A stretch of DNA of 64,000 nt, from NCBI GenBank assembly GCA_963719525.1, contig CAVRCG010000004.1, positions 2,790,001 through 2,854,000 of the forward strand. The letters run 5' to 3'. This document shows, one piece after another, positions 39,909-48,013 of the stretch. Under the pieces are notes generated by a model that made no database searches, was not told where the DNA came from, and worked only from the letters and a program-made list of their open reading frames with translations. This DNA is from Bernardetia sp963719525 (lineage in GTDB: Bacteria; Bacteroidota; Bacteroidia; Cytophagales; Bernardetiaceae). Numbering within the stretch: position 1 is the stretch's first letter; every line of letters starts with the position of its first letter. The position numbers were made by a program, and so were the translations under genes.

Positions 39909-42494
39909 ATATTCTTTCAATAATTTAAACGGGAAATTTGGAGGCGTTTCTGTCCATTTACTCAAAAGAATAATTCGTGAATAGGTTTCTTTATCTTGAA
40001 TTAATTTTTTTAGTGCAACTGTCAGATTTCCCTTTTCAGAAGTAGCATAATTCATCATCGCATCTTGCAAACGGTGTTGAAAAGCTGCTGCATCTTTTTG
40101 ATTTTTGGTATAATACGTATTTAAAGCATCTTCACTCAAGATTTTTATCTGCACCAAACTTTCCGAAATGATATTTTTTGTACTGCTGTTTCTGTTTACA
40201 TTCTGAAAAATAAAGGCAGACAACCAACTTGCTTTTTCTAATGCTTGTGATTCTGTTGTCAAAGCTTCATCTAAAATAAGCAGCGTTTTACCAAAACGTT
40301 TGTTGTCTTTTTTGTCGCTTTTATCATTTAATAATGAGATATTCTGAATTGTCTTTGGTAATATTTCCTTTAATAATCCTGTTTGAATATCGTTTGCTTT
40401 TGTAAGGTCTGGATAAAGTGTCAAGAAATCTTCTTCAAATGGTTTGCGCTCAAAAATACGTTCTACTTTTCCTCTAATTTCTTGAAAGAAAGGAATCATT
40501 TCTCGCTCTTCTTGTGCCGTTTGTTGATAGATAGAAGCTAATTGTTTTCGTGCTTTCGAAAGTGTATTTTCAATATCTTCTTTGGTAACTTGAATAATAT
40601 TTTGAATGGTTTTTCGTGCTTCTTCTAACTGATTTCTTAATTCATTTCGTAATGTAGATAATTCTTCTTTCTGATTTTCTTTTGTTTTGTCCCAATACGT
40701 TTGTCTAACTTCGTTTTCATACAAATTTTGAAAATCCTCCAAACTAAGTCCCTTTCGCACTTTTTGCTTTTGTTTTTTACTCAAATTCTTTTCAATTACT
40801 TCATTCAAAATATCGTTTGAAGTATCATTTTCATTTTCAGAACTATTTTCTAAATGCTCACTTTGCTGTTTCTGAACTTGATTTAATTGTGTTGTCAAAT
40901 GTGCGCTTACACCTTTTGCCACCTCAAACATTTCTTGTAAAGCTGCTTGCATGGGTGGACGAGCTTGTTCCAAATACAGTTCTTGAATGTCCTTAAAAGC
41001 TGCAATTCTACCTCTAATTCTGTGTAAAATCGTATCTTCTAATTCTTCCAAATGAATAGCAATATCTTTCAAGACAAATTGTATTTCTTCTGGTGAATAA
41101 AAGTAAAGGCGTTTGATTTGTTCTATCTTTTCCGAATAAAAAACATCTGCAAGTTCTCCAAAAAATCCTACTTTACGACGCAAATTTTTGAGAGCTTGTC
41201 TTTCTATTTTTCGCCAGCCTTCTTGTTGAACTAATGAAGGTGGAAGTTCACTCAAATAATTTTCTTCAAAACTAAAAAGTAAGTTGTCAATTTGCTCACT
41301 TCGTTTCATAATTTGCGCCATCTGTTTGGGTGCTTGTTGCAAATTAGGCTTGTTTATCTGCGTAAAAAAAAGACGTTGCTGTTCGTCTAATTCGTGAAAA
41401 ATAAGCATCAAGCGATGATAACCACCAAAAAAAAGCTCGCCTTCCCACTTCTTGAAAATACGTTTTGAAGCTACCTGCAAACGGTGTAATTCTTCTTCCT
41501 GCTCTGCAACAATACTTTCGACAAACTCCTGTGTATGCAAAATTCTGTGCATTCGTTTTACATACGATTTATGAATTTGCTGATAACTTTCAAGGATTTG
41601 AAATGGCGAAATTTTGTTTTCTGTTTCTGCTTCATGATTTTCTGTATTTTTATCCAAATTATAATTTAATTTTTCATTGAGTTTTTCTAATGCAATCTTT
41701 ACTGTTTTAGGAGAATTTTTAAATATTAATGGTAATTCTTCCAAAATTTCGTTACTTGAAAGTCTATCATTTTTTATAAATTCGTTCCAGAGTTCACTTT
41801 GCTTTGTTCGTTTTTCTTGATACGAACCTTTTTTTAAATGTGCTTTTGTCAGTTCTTGTTTCCATTCTTTGATAGGAATTTTTGAAGCAAAATTTTCTTT
41901 TAAAAACTCCTTTTTTATATCAGAATTTAATCGTGGACGACAAATATTCAAACAATCGGCTAAAAGCGTTTTCTTATGTGGAAAATTTGCAAAAAATAAT
42001 TCAAAATCTCCCTTCACTTTGCTTTCTAAAGAAGTTTTGATTGCTTTTTTGAGAGAATTAGGAAACGGTTTTTCAAAGGTTTCTACATAAAATTCGAAGA
42101 AGAAAACAGCATCTTGTGTAGTTTGAAGTATTTCCACAAAAAAATCTTTTTGTCCTTCTTCATCTTTTTGAAAGTAAGCTATCATCGCAATTATCTTCAA
42201 ACCAATCGTATCAAAACCTTTTAATTTTGCGTAGAGTAAAACATCTCGCATTGCATAAGGCGAAATATAAGACGAAAAATAAACCCATTTTTCTCTGCCA
42301 AAATTTGTTTTTTTATTTTTATAACCGTTTATAGATTCTGAATTACTTTTAAAATTGTTTTTCGTTTCATTTTGTCCATAATGAAGTGTCAGAATATCTT
42401 GAAAAAAACGTTTTTGATACGGAGAAAAAGAAGAAAGAATAGATTCTATAATTTCTGATGAATAAGTAGAAGTAAGATTTTTTTGCATTCTCAA
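39906..42494 (-). CDS. TROVE-like (Ro60/Rsr-related) protein with coiled-coil insert and VWA-like C-terminus
   Basis: The 862-residue protein starts with helical repeats like the TROVE RNA-binding ring: SPYAMRDVLLYAKLKGFDTI, FFFEFYVETFEKPFPNSLKK, LLADCLNICRPRL. A long charged coiled-coil region follows (about 290-660, including LEEARKTIQNIIQVTKEDIE). The C-terminus is VWA-like: KTLLILDEALTTESQALEKA stands where D-x-S-x-S of the metal site should be, so the MIDAS is degenerate. GNLTVALKKLI and YSRIILLSKWTE match later strands. It stops at TGA 39906, but the frame continues for 49 codons as VWA. Ro-type proteins bind Y-like RNAs and misfolded RNAs. The assignment is from motif patterns only. 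It heads the accessory block with the TA remnant and STAND gene. Confidence 0.5.
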   Translation of the reverse strand: MRMQKNLTSTYSSEIIESILSSFSPYQKRFFQDILTLHYGQNETKNNFKSNSESINGYKNKKTNFGREKWVYFSSYISPYAMRDVLLYAKLKGFDTIGLKIIAMIAYFQKDEEGQKDFFVEILQTTQDAVFFFEFYVETFEKPFPNSLKKAIKTSLESKVKGDFELFFANFPHKKTLLADCLNICRPRLNSDIKKEFLKENFASKIPIKEWKQELTKAHLKKGSYQEKRTKQSELWNEFIKNDRLSSNEILEELPLIFKNSPKTVKIALEKLNEKLNYNLDKNTENHEAETENKISPFQILESYQQIHKSYVKRMHRILHTQEFVESIVAEQEEELHRLQVASKRIFKKWEGELFFGGYHRLMLIFHELDEQQRLFFTQINKPNLQQAPKQMAQIMKRSEQIDNLLFSFEENYLSELPPSLVQQEGWRKIERQALKNLRRKVGFFGELADVFYSEKIEQIKRLYFYSPEEIQFVLKDIAIHLEELEDTILHRIRGRIAAFKDIQELYLEQARPPMQAALQEMFEVAKGVSAHLTTQLNQVQKQQSEHLENSSENENDTSNDILNEVIEKNLSKKQKQKVRKGLSLEDFQNLYENEVRQTYWDKTKENQKEELSTLRNELRNQLEEARKTIQNIIQVTKEDIENTLSKARKQLASIYQQTAQEEREMIPFFQEIRGKVERIFERKPFEEDFLTLYPDLTKANDIQTGLLKEILPKTIQNISLLNDKSDKKDNKRFGKTLLILDEALTTESQALEKASWLSAFIFQNVNRNSSTKNIISESLVQIKILSEDALNTYYTKNQKDAAAFQHRLQDAMMNYATSEKGNLTVALKKLIQDKETYSRIILLSKWTETPPNFPFKLLKEY

Positions 42495-42616
42495 AAATAC
42501 AATTTATTGTTTTTAATTACCAATAGAGTTATGAGTATTTTTTGAGTTTTGCTTTTAAAACAGTATATTTATTAGCATTCTACAAACTCAAAACATTTAC
42601 TAAGAACAAATTAATT

Positions 42617-42799
42617 ATGGAAAAAGTAGTCAGAATTGTAAAAAAAGGGCAAGACGATTCTAATCTTTTATATTGGTTATCTTTGAGTGAAAAGGAACGA
42701 ATGGTCGAACTAGAAAAAATAAGACAAGAAATTAACTCAAAAAAATATGGAACTAGACAAGGATTTCAAAGAGTTTATCGAGTTATTGAACGAGCTTAA
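42617..42799 (+). CDS. Small antitoxin-neighbour-type protein
   Basis: ATG 42617 (MEKVVRIVKKGQDDSNLLYW) is the likely start; the upstream open frame to 42542 has no conserved look. The 60 residues contain SNLLYWLSLSEKERMVELEK, IRQEINSKKYGT and QRVYRVIERA. This pattern is widespread in Bacteroidota, usually directly before a nucleotidyltransferase (AbiEii-type) gene. Here no such gene follows: the next is a class IV aminotransferase. So it is probably a leftover of a two-gene module. It is divergent from the TROVE-like gene, with about 120 bp between them. Confidence 0.6.
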   Translation: MEKVVRIVKKGQDDSNLLYWLSLSEKERMVELEKIRQEINSKKYGTRQGFQRVYRVIERA

Positions 42800-42908
42800 T
42801 TCTTCTTTCCAAACAAACACAAATTACAACATTTCGCAGTTACGCAGTTTACATTTCTCTTCTATATAAATCAAATTCTGTAAACATAACGCAGCTAGAA
42901 TATAATAA

Positions 42909-43856
42909 ATGCTCAATCACAACGGAAAGATTTATCAAGACAAAAACGCTCTTCTTTTTTCTGCACAAAATAGGGCTTTTTGTTATGCCGATGCACTTTT
43001 CGAAACGATACGAGTTGTAAATAAAGGTTCAAATTCTTCAATTCCATTTTCTATTCCCTTTTTTATTCCTTTGTGGAATTACCATTTCAAACGCCTTTCA
43101 ACAGGAATGAAAGCCTTCGGATATGACAAACTGGAAAGTGATTTTTTGAAAAATGAAATTTTGAAAACAGTAAATTCATCGCTTCCTACAAATGAAAATA
43201 GTGATTTTAAAGCTCGTCTGACTGTCTTTAGAAGTGAAGGAGGATTATATACGCCCACTAATTCTGAATCTGAATTTGCAATTGTGCTACAAGAGATTTC
43301 TAAAATTAGTAATCCATTAATTAATAAATTGGATAATTTCAATGATTTTGGTCTGGAAAAATTACAAAAGAACTATGTTTTTTTTGATGATTTACCTCTT
43401 TTTCCTTCTGCTTTTTCGGCTTTTAAGAAGGTTGATGCCTTGCCTTATGTGTTGGCAGGAAAGTATAGAAAAGAAAAACAAGCTGACGAAGTTTTTTTGT
43501 TGAATAGTTTTGGTAGAATTGCAGAAGCTGGAGCTGCGAATGTTTTTATTTTATCTACTCATTTATCAAATCAAATAGAAAATAAATTTCATTTTATTAC
43601 TCCTTTATCGTCAGAAGGTGGTGTAATGGGAACGCTTCGAAATTATTTGTTAGACAACATAAAAGAAATAAACGAGCAGAGTAATTTTGAAATAATGATT
43701 GAAGAAAAAACGATTACTAAAGAAGAATTAAATCAATCGCAAATTATCTTTACTACAAATGCTGTTCAATCTATTTCAATTGTCAAAATTACAACTCAAA
43801 AACAGGTTGAAGTGATGAGAGAATTAATAGAAAAAGTAAATTGTATTTTTCTGTGA
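42909..43856 (+). CDS. Class IV aminotransferase (PLP-dependent)
   Basis: The 315-residue enzyme has the fold-type IV pattern: YADALFETIRVVNKG near the start, WNYHFKRLSTGMKAFGY, the PLP Lys region AFKKVDALPYVLAGKYRKEK, DEVFLLNSFGRIAEAGAANV (the E-x-x-x-x-N motif) and a C-terminal IIFTTNAVQSI. It could be 4-amino-4-deoxychorismate lyase (folate), branched-chain or D-amino-acid transaminase; sequence alone does not decide. The length is slightly greater than usual because of an insertion at 36-50 (NSSIPFSIPFFIPLWN). The gene is monocistronic and followed by a hairpin repeat. Confidence 0.83.
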   Translation: MLNHNGKIYQDKNALLFSAQNRAFCYADALFETIRVVNKGSNSSIPFSIPFFIPLWNYHFKRLSTGMKAFGYDKLESDFLKNEILKTVNSSLPTNENSDFKARLTVFRSEGGLYTPTNSESEFAIVLQEISKISNPLINKLDNFNDFGLEKLQKNYVFFDDLPLFPSAFSAFKKVDALPYVLAGKYRKEKQADEVFLLNSFGRIAEAGAANVFILSTHLSNQIENKFHFITPLSSEGGVMGTLRNYLLDNIKEINEQSNFEIMIEEKTITKEELNQSQIIFTTNAVQSISIVKITTQKQVEVMRELIEKVNCIFL

Positions 43857-43863
43857 TACGCTT

Positions 43864-43886
43864 CTCACTCTAAAGAGTGAGCTACA
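43864..43886. repeat. Variable-stem hairpin followed by CTACA
   Basis: CTCACTCTAAAGAGTGAGCT then ACA. The stem is CTCACTCT/AGAGTGAG. An almost identical hairpin lies at 47706 (CTCATTCTAAAGAGTGAGCT). It separates two convergent genes and may end both transcripts. Confidence 0.85.
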
Positions 43887-44352
43887 GTAAATTACTCAAA
43901 AGTTGTAGAGTAAGATAAATTGTTCCTCCTACAAAACCAGCCAAAAGAATTAAAAATAATATGGCGACAAACCAAACTACATATTTACTAGATTCTGTAT
44001 GTTTTCCAGACGTATAATACTCTTTTAAAATATCTACATTTCTTCTATTAGACTTATAAGCCACATCAAGAAAATCTCCTAAAAATGGGAATAATCCAAC
44101 TAGATAATCAAAGGTAATATTTCCCAAAATCTTCATCAAAACAGGAAGACTAACACCGTGACGAACAACTGCCAAAACCATAGAAGCCGAAATAGCAAAA
44201 CCTACAAAATCACCCACCACAGGAACGAGTCCGATAAGTGGGTCAAGTCCGAAGCGAACATTTGTAGCAGGAATTTTGAAAATATCATCTAAAGCTGTTG
44301 AGGTTTTATCAATCCATTTTAGCTCTTTGGGAAGTTCGGTTTGTTTTTTCAT
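43882..44352 (-). CDS. DUF4112 membrane protein
   Basis: The 156-residue protein shows the DUF4112 signature: WIDKTSTALDDIFKIPATNV then RFGLDPLIGLVPVVGDFVGF, LPVLMKILGNITFDYLVGLF and PFLGDFLDVAYKSNRRNVDI. Two amphipathic hairpins with G-D-F motifs are followed by a C-terminal membrane helix (about 127-150, VVWFVAILFLILLAGFVGG). Its function is not known. It lies 67 bp downstream of the AI-2E-type permease gene on the same strand. No unusual feature is seen. Confidence 0.88.
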   Translation of the reverse strand: MKKQTELPKELKWIDKTSTALDDIFKIPATNVRFGLDPLIGLVPVVGDFVGFAISASMVLAVVRHGVSLPVLMKILGNITFDYLVGLFPFLGDFLDVAYKSNRRNVDILKEYYTSGKHTESSKYVVWFVAILFLILLAGFVGGTIYLTLQLLSNLL

Positions 44353-44419
44353 AATACTGAAAAATGAATTGTGATGTAAGCGAGCAATAAAGTTAGGGAA
44401 TAAGTAAACATTTTTTTTG

Positions 44420-45508
44420 TCAATAACTATCTACTTCTTTTTCTTTTCGTTGAGCCATTAAATATCCATACGGTTCTAAACCTTCTACATGACTAAAAAT
44501 AACTTTCAAAACGCCAGCCACAGGAAGCGCAATAACTGCCCCTACAATTCCCCAAAGAGAAGAAAAAACAACAACACTAAAAATAGTCATAAAAGGATTA
44601 AGTTCTATCTCATCGCCAATAATCCAAGGAGTAAGGATATAACTCTCTAACATTTGAGCGACCGTAACTACTCCCAAAACAATAAGACCAGACGTAAAAC
44701 CAGAATAAAGTGAAGCCAAAAGCATTGCTGCACCTCCACCAATAAAATTTCCTACGTAAGGGATAATTGAGAAAAAAGCTGCAAAAAGAGCCAAAAACAA
44801 CGCATAAGGTACACTTCCAACCAAAAACCCAATGTAGTACATAATGAAGAGAATGAACATAACTTTTCCTTTTCCAATCAGATAATTACTGACCGTTTGA
44901 GCTGATTTGTTTATAATATCTCGCATCGGAATTCTATCTTTTTCTGCAAGTTTGTATAGGAAATTATGTAACATCTTTTTTTGCATTAAAAGAAGAATTA
45001 TATAAATAAGAATAATAAAAGATTGAGAAAGAAGAGTAACTAAGGAAGCAGCCATTTTTTGTCCATAGCTTTTTAGTTGATCTTTGAGAGATTGAGAATT
45101 AGAAGCCATTTTGATAGGATTAAAACCCAAATTTTCTTTTGACCAGTTTTCCATTCTTTCTAATTTTTCCTTAGATTTTTGTTGAATTTCTTCCCAATCT
45201 TCTGAAATATTCTCTACTCGCTCAACAACAACTGCACTAATTGCCAAAAAAACAAGTATCAACAAAAACACAGAACACGTAATGGCTAACCATTTGGGAA
45301 ACTTCCATTTGTTCATAAAAAATTCGTTCGGTTTGTCCAGAACAGCAGCCAAAATGAGAGCTAACAAAAGTGGCAACAAAACCGAAGAAGCAAAATAGCA
45401 GGCTATAATAATAGCAATTACCACCAAGAGAAATTTCAAAAAGTGATTGGTAGAAATGGTAAGTTTCGGAAAATTAGAATTGACAGAAGAGTTTGATTCA
45501 GTAGCCAT
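44420..45508 (-). CDS. AI-2E family transporter (PerM/YdiK type)
   Basis: The 362-residue protein has paired membrane helices near the start (FLKFLLVVIAIIIACYFASS, VLLPLLLALILAAVLDKP), a polar middle (ENISEDWEEIQQKSKEKLER) and the family motifs FAAFFSIIPYVGNFIGGGAA and VAQMLESYILTPWIIGDEIE then LNPFMTIFSVV, ending GIVGAVIALPVAGVLKVIF. This family includes AI-2 exporters, Na+/H+ antiporters and permeases, so the substrate cannot be told. It is at the inner membrane. The DUF4112 gene follows on the same strand. Confidence 0.9.
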   Translation of the reverse strand: MATESNSSVNSNFPKLTISTNHFLKFLLVVIAIIIACYFASSVLLPLLLALILAAVLDKPNEFFMNKWKFPKWLAITCSVFLLILVFLAISAVVVERVENISEDWEEIQQKSKEKLERMENWSKENLGFNPIKMASNSQSLKDQLKSYGQKMAASLVTLLSQSFIILIYIILLLMQKKMLHNFLYKLAEKDRIPMRDIINKSAQTVSNYLIGKGKVMFILFIMYYIGFLVGSVPYALFLALFAAFFSIIPYVGNFIGGGAAMLLASLYSGFTSGLIVLGVVTVAQMLESYILTPWIIGDEIELNPFMTIFSVVVFSSLWGIVGAVIALPVAGVLKVIFSHVEGLEPYGYLMAQRKEKEVDSY

Positions 45509-45624
45509 AGCAAAAAATGTTTTCTATTTTGTTTTGAACACGAAAGTGGAAAAACTATATACTCTATAAAACATCAAAATAGAATTTTGTTTAGGTTTTG
45601 TGATTATGATTTCAGAAAAATAGA

Positions 45625-46458
45625 TTATTGACTTTGAATATCAAATTTATCTAAAAATTCTTTTGTAGAATTATATCCAATTTGAAAGGCTTTATTGATA
45701 TTTACATTTGAGAATTTAACAGTAGAAATTTCTTTAGGTTCAATATACAAATCACATTTTGGAATGTCTTCTCGTACCATAAAAACTCCTACAGCTTGAA
45801 AATACCTTTCAATGACAGAGCGTGTAGAAGTAGGAATAAAATTTTCAGAAAGTGGATTTGAATGAATGCCGATAACAAAATAATCAGAATAAATTTGAGT
45901 TTCTTTGCTTTCAGAATTTTCAAAAGTTATAGGATTAATAAAAAATGGTTTTACAGGCAAATTTTCTAAAAGCCCGCTATCAACATAATCATACATTCCA
46001 ATTCTGATAGGAGAAAAAATAGCAGGAACAGCCATTGAAGCCAGCAGAGCAGAAATCAAATCGCCACTTTCAAACCGTTCTATTTTTGCAGTTTGTAAAC
46101 AAAAAGCTGAAATTGTGAGAGGAAAATGTAATTCTTCGAACGTTTTGGGAAGATAGGTTGAGAATAATTTTTTTAGTTTTTGGATAGAAATAACTCCATT
46201 TTCACTCCATGTAGGTCTGAACCATTTTTTCCAGCTTTCAGATTGAAAAACTTTTAGTGTTTCGCCTGCTGAATAACCTGCTGCCCACATTGCACCAATA
46301 ATTCCTCCCATACTTACGCCACTTATTTTTTGAGGATTTATCCCTCTTTCTTCCAACGCTTTCCAGATTCCTAAATGAACTAATGCACGTCCACCACCAC
46401 CAGAAAGAACAATTCCGATAGGTTTTTTGGTTGGATTGAAGGGTTGTTTTTGTTGCAT
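45625..46458 (-). CDS. Patatin-like phospholipase, RssA type
   Basis: The 277-residue protein has IGIVLSGGGGRALVHLGIWK, nucleophile Ser49 in GVSMGG and catalytic Asp in YDYVDSGLLENLPVKP, where the second D-G is changed to D-S-G, seen in other RssA-like proteins. HLGI and SALLASMAVPAIFSPIRIG complete the family. It is the second patatin of the window; the two are unlike in length and motifs, so this is not a recent duplication. It has no signal peptide and should act on lipid acyl groups at the cytoplasmic face. The upstream gap has no other feature. Confidence 0.88.
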   Translation of the reverse strand: MQQKQPFNPTKKPIGIVLSGGGGRALVHLGIWKALEERGINPQKISGVSMGGIIGAMWAAGYSAGETLKVFQSESWKKWFRPTWSENGVISIQKLKKLFSTYLPKTFEELHFPLTISAFCLQTAKIERFESGDLISALLASMAVPAIFSPIRIGMYDYVDSGLLENLPVKPFFINPITFENSESKETQIYSDYFVIGIHSNPLSENFIPTSTRSVIERYFQAVGVFMVREDIPKCDLYIEPKEISTVKFSNVNINKAFQIGYNSTKEFLDKFDIQSQ

Positions 46459-46638
46459 TTTTGGTTTGAGAGTTATTATGGTTTATGTAATTATATCATT
46501 TTTCTACAGCCAGATTTGCAAATCTAGTATTATAAGAAAAATCTATTATACCGTCTTATTAATCTGATAATAAACTTAAAAATTAAGAAAATAAATTACG
46601 CTTTTTCTCTATAATTTTTGAAGTTATATTAAAAGAAA

Positions 46639-47553
46639 CTACTTTTTACTCACTAAAAAAACACCTAAAAATATACAGGTTGCCCAAATAATTTTTGTAA
46701 TCGTCAAAGAATCTTTATCCAAAGCAACAGCTATAAAAGTAGCCAAAACAGGTTGTAGATAAATATAAATTCCGACCACACTAGAAGAAACACTCCGTAA
46801 AGCCCATGCATTCAACAAATAAGCAAAGAATGTAGTAAAAAGAACAATATAACCCAAACCTACATAAATTTCTGTTGGCATTTCTGTAAAATTAGTAGTT
46901 CCCAAATCTGAAAAACCAAAGGGCAAGACGAAAGGCAAAGCAAGCGTAAACATCCATTTGCTAATAGATAAAGCAGAGTATTTTTTCAAAAGTGGTTTGG
47001 CAATCACTAAATAAATAGCGTAAGAAGTCGCATTCAAGAGAATAAATAAATCGCCCAAATTAAAATCAAAGGCAAGCATAAAACTAGAATTTCCAGAGTT
47101 ATCTACAACCGTTTTGCTACTAATTAGCATGGCAACTCCCAAAAGCCCCAAACCAACTCCGACAATTTTCAAAAAAGTAAATTTTTCTCCTCCACTTATT
47201 GCCGAAACTACCAAAACAAGTAGAGGTGTCGTGGTCATAATTAAGGCTGCATTAATAGGCGTAGTTCTGGCTAATCCTTCGAAGAATAAAAGTTGATTTA
47301 CTACAACTCCAAAAATTGCACTCAATAATAGAATTACTTTTTCTTTTCTGTTTGATAAAACAAGTTTTTTTCCTCCTACCAAAATCCAAAACAAAAAAGT
47401 CGCTCCCAAAACACGCATCAAAATAGTAGCCGAAGGAGAAATATAAAGAGGCATTACTTCTTTTGCAATTGTATAATTTGCACCATAGATAAGCGCAACA
47501 GCAAAGAGAGCCAAATGAACGAGAATGGTTTTATCAACCGTTGGTATTTTCAT
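46639..47553 (-). CDS. EamA/DMT-superfamily exporter
   Basis: The 304-residue protein has ten hydrophobic helices in two EamA halves. The first half has LALFAVALIYGANYTIAKEV, PSATILMRVLGATFLFWIL and FFEGLARTTPINAALIMTTT. The second has LGDLFILLNATSYAIYLVIA and the C-terminal AYLLNAWALRSVSSSVVGIY then IYLQPVLATFIAVALDKDSL. These match the RhaT/YdcZ-like drug/metabolite transporters. The substrate is unknown. It is a monocistronic minus-strand gene about 180 bp upstream of the RssA-type patatin and divergent from rpoN. No missing motif is apparent. Confidence 0.9.
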   Translation of the reverse strand: MKIPTVDKTILVHLALFAVALIYGANYTIAKEVMPLYISPSATILMRVLGATFLFWILVGGKKLVLSNRKEKVILLLSAIFGVVVNQLLFFEGLARTTPINAALIMTTTPLLVLVVSAISGGEKFTFLKIVGVGLGLLGVAMLISSKTVVDNSGNSSFMLAFDFNLGDLFILLNATSYAIYLVIAKPLLKKYSALSISKWMFTLALPFVLPFGFSDLGTTNFTEMPTEIYVGLGYIVLFTTFFAYLLNAWALRSVSSSVVGIYIYLQPVLATFIAVALDKDSLTITKIIWATCIFLGVFLVSKK

Positions 47554-48013
47554 TCAACAAATGTAGCAAATTGTATCAAATGTATTTTACTTAGTGTATC
47601 ACTCTTCAGAATGAGAAAGCAGAGCAAGTTTTGACACATTGAAGAGTAATATAACTATGAAAAAATATGTTTTAATTTAAAACTCTAAATACTAGAGTAC
47701 GGCTTCTCATTCTAAAGAGTGAGCTACATTTGATTACATTTTTACTCCAAAAAATCAAATTCTACCATAAAATCCGTTCCAATTTTGAAAAAAAATCGTT
47801 TTTTTTTGATTTTATCTAAACGACTTTGCCTTTTTTGCGTTTATAGAACATATAGAAACAAGATTCAATTTTGAAAGAAGAAATTAAAATTCGTATCTCA
47901 GCAAAAAAAGACTTTTCATTGCTCATAATTATAGTTCAAATTACGAGTAATTAATAAAATATATCTCTAAATAAAATATTTAGCACACTCACTTTTTAAA
48001 CTTTTCTTATCCT
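47554..48013. other. 460-bp divergent intergenic region before rpoN
   Basis: It is AT-rich and has no gene. It contains the hairpin CTCATTCTAAAGAGTGAGCT then ACAT near 47706-47728, almost the same as that at 43864. Promoters for rpoN and the EamA gene must lie here, but no boxes are clear. Confidence 0.6.
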
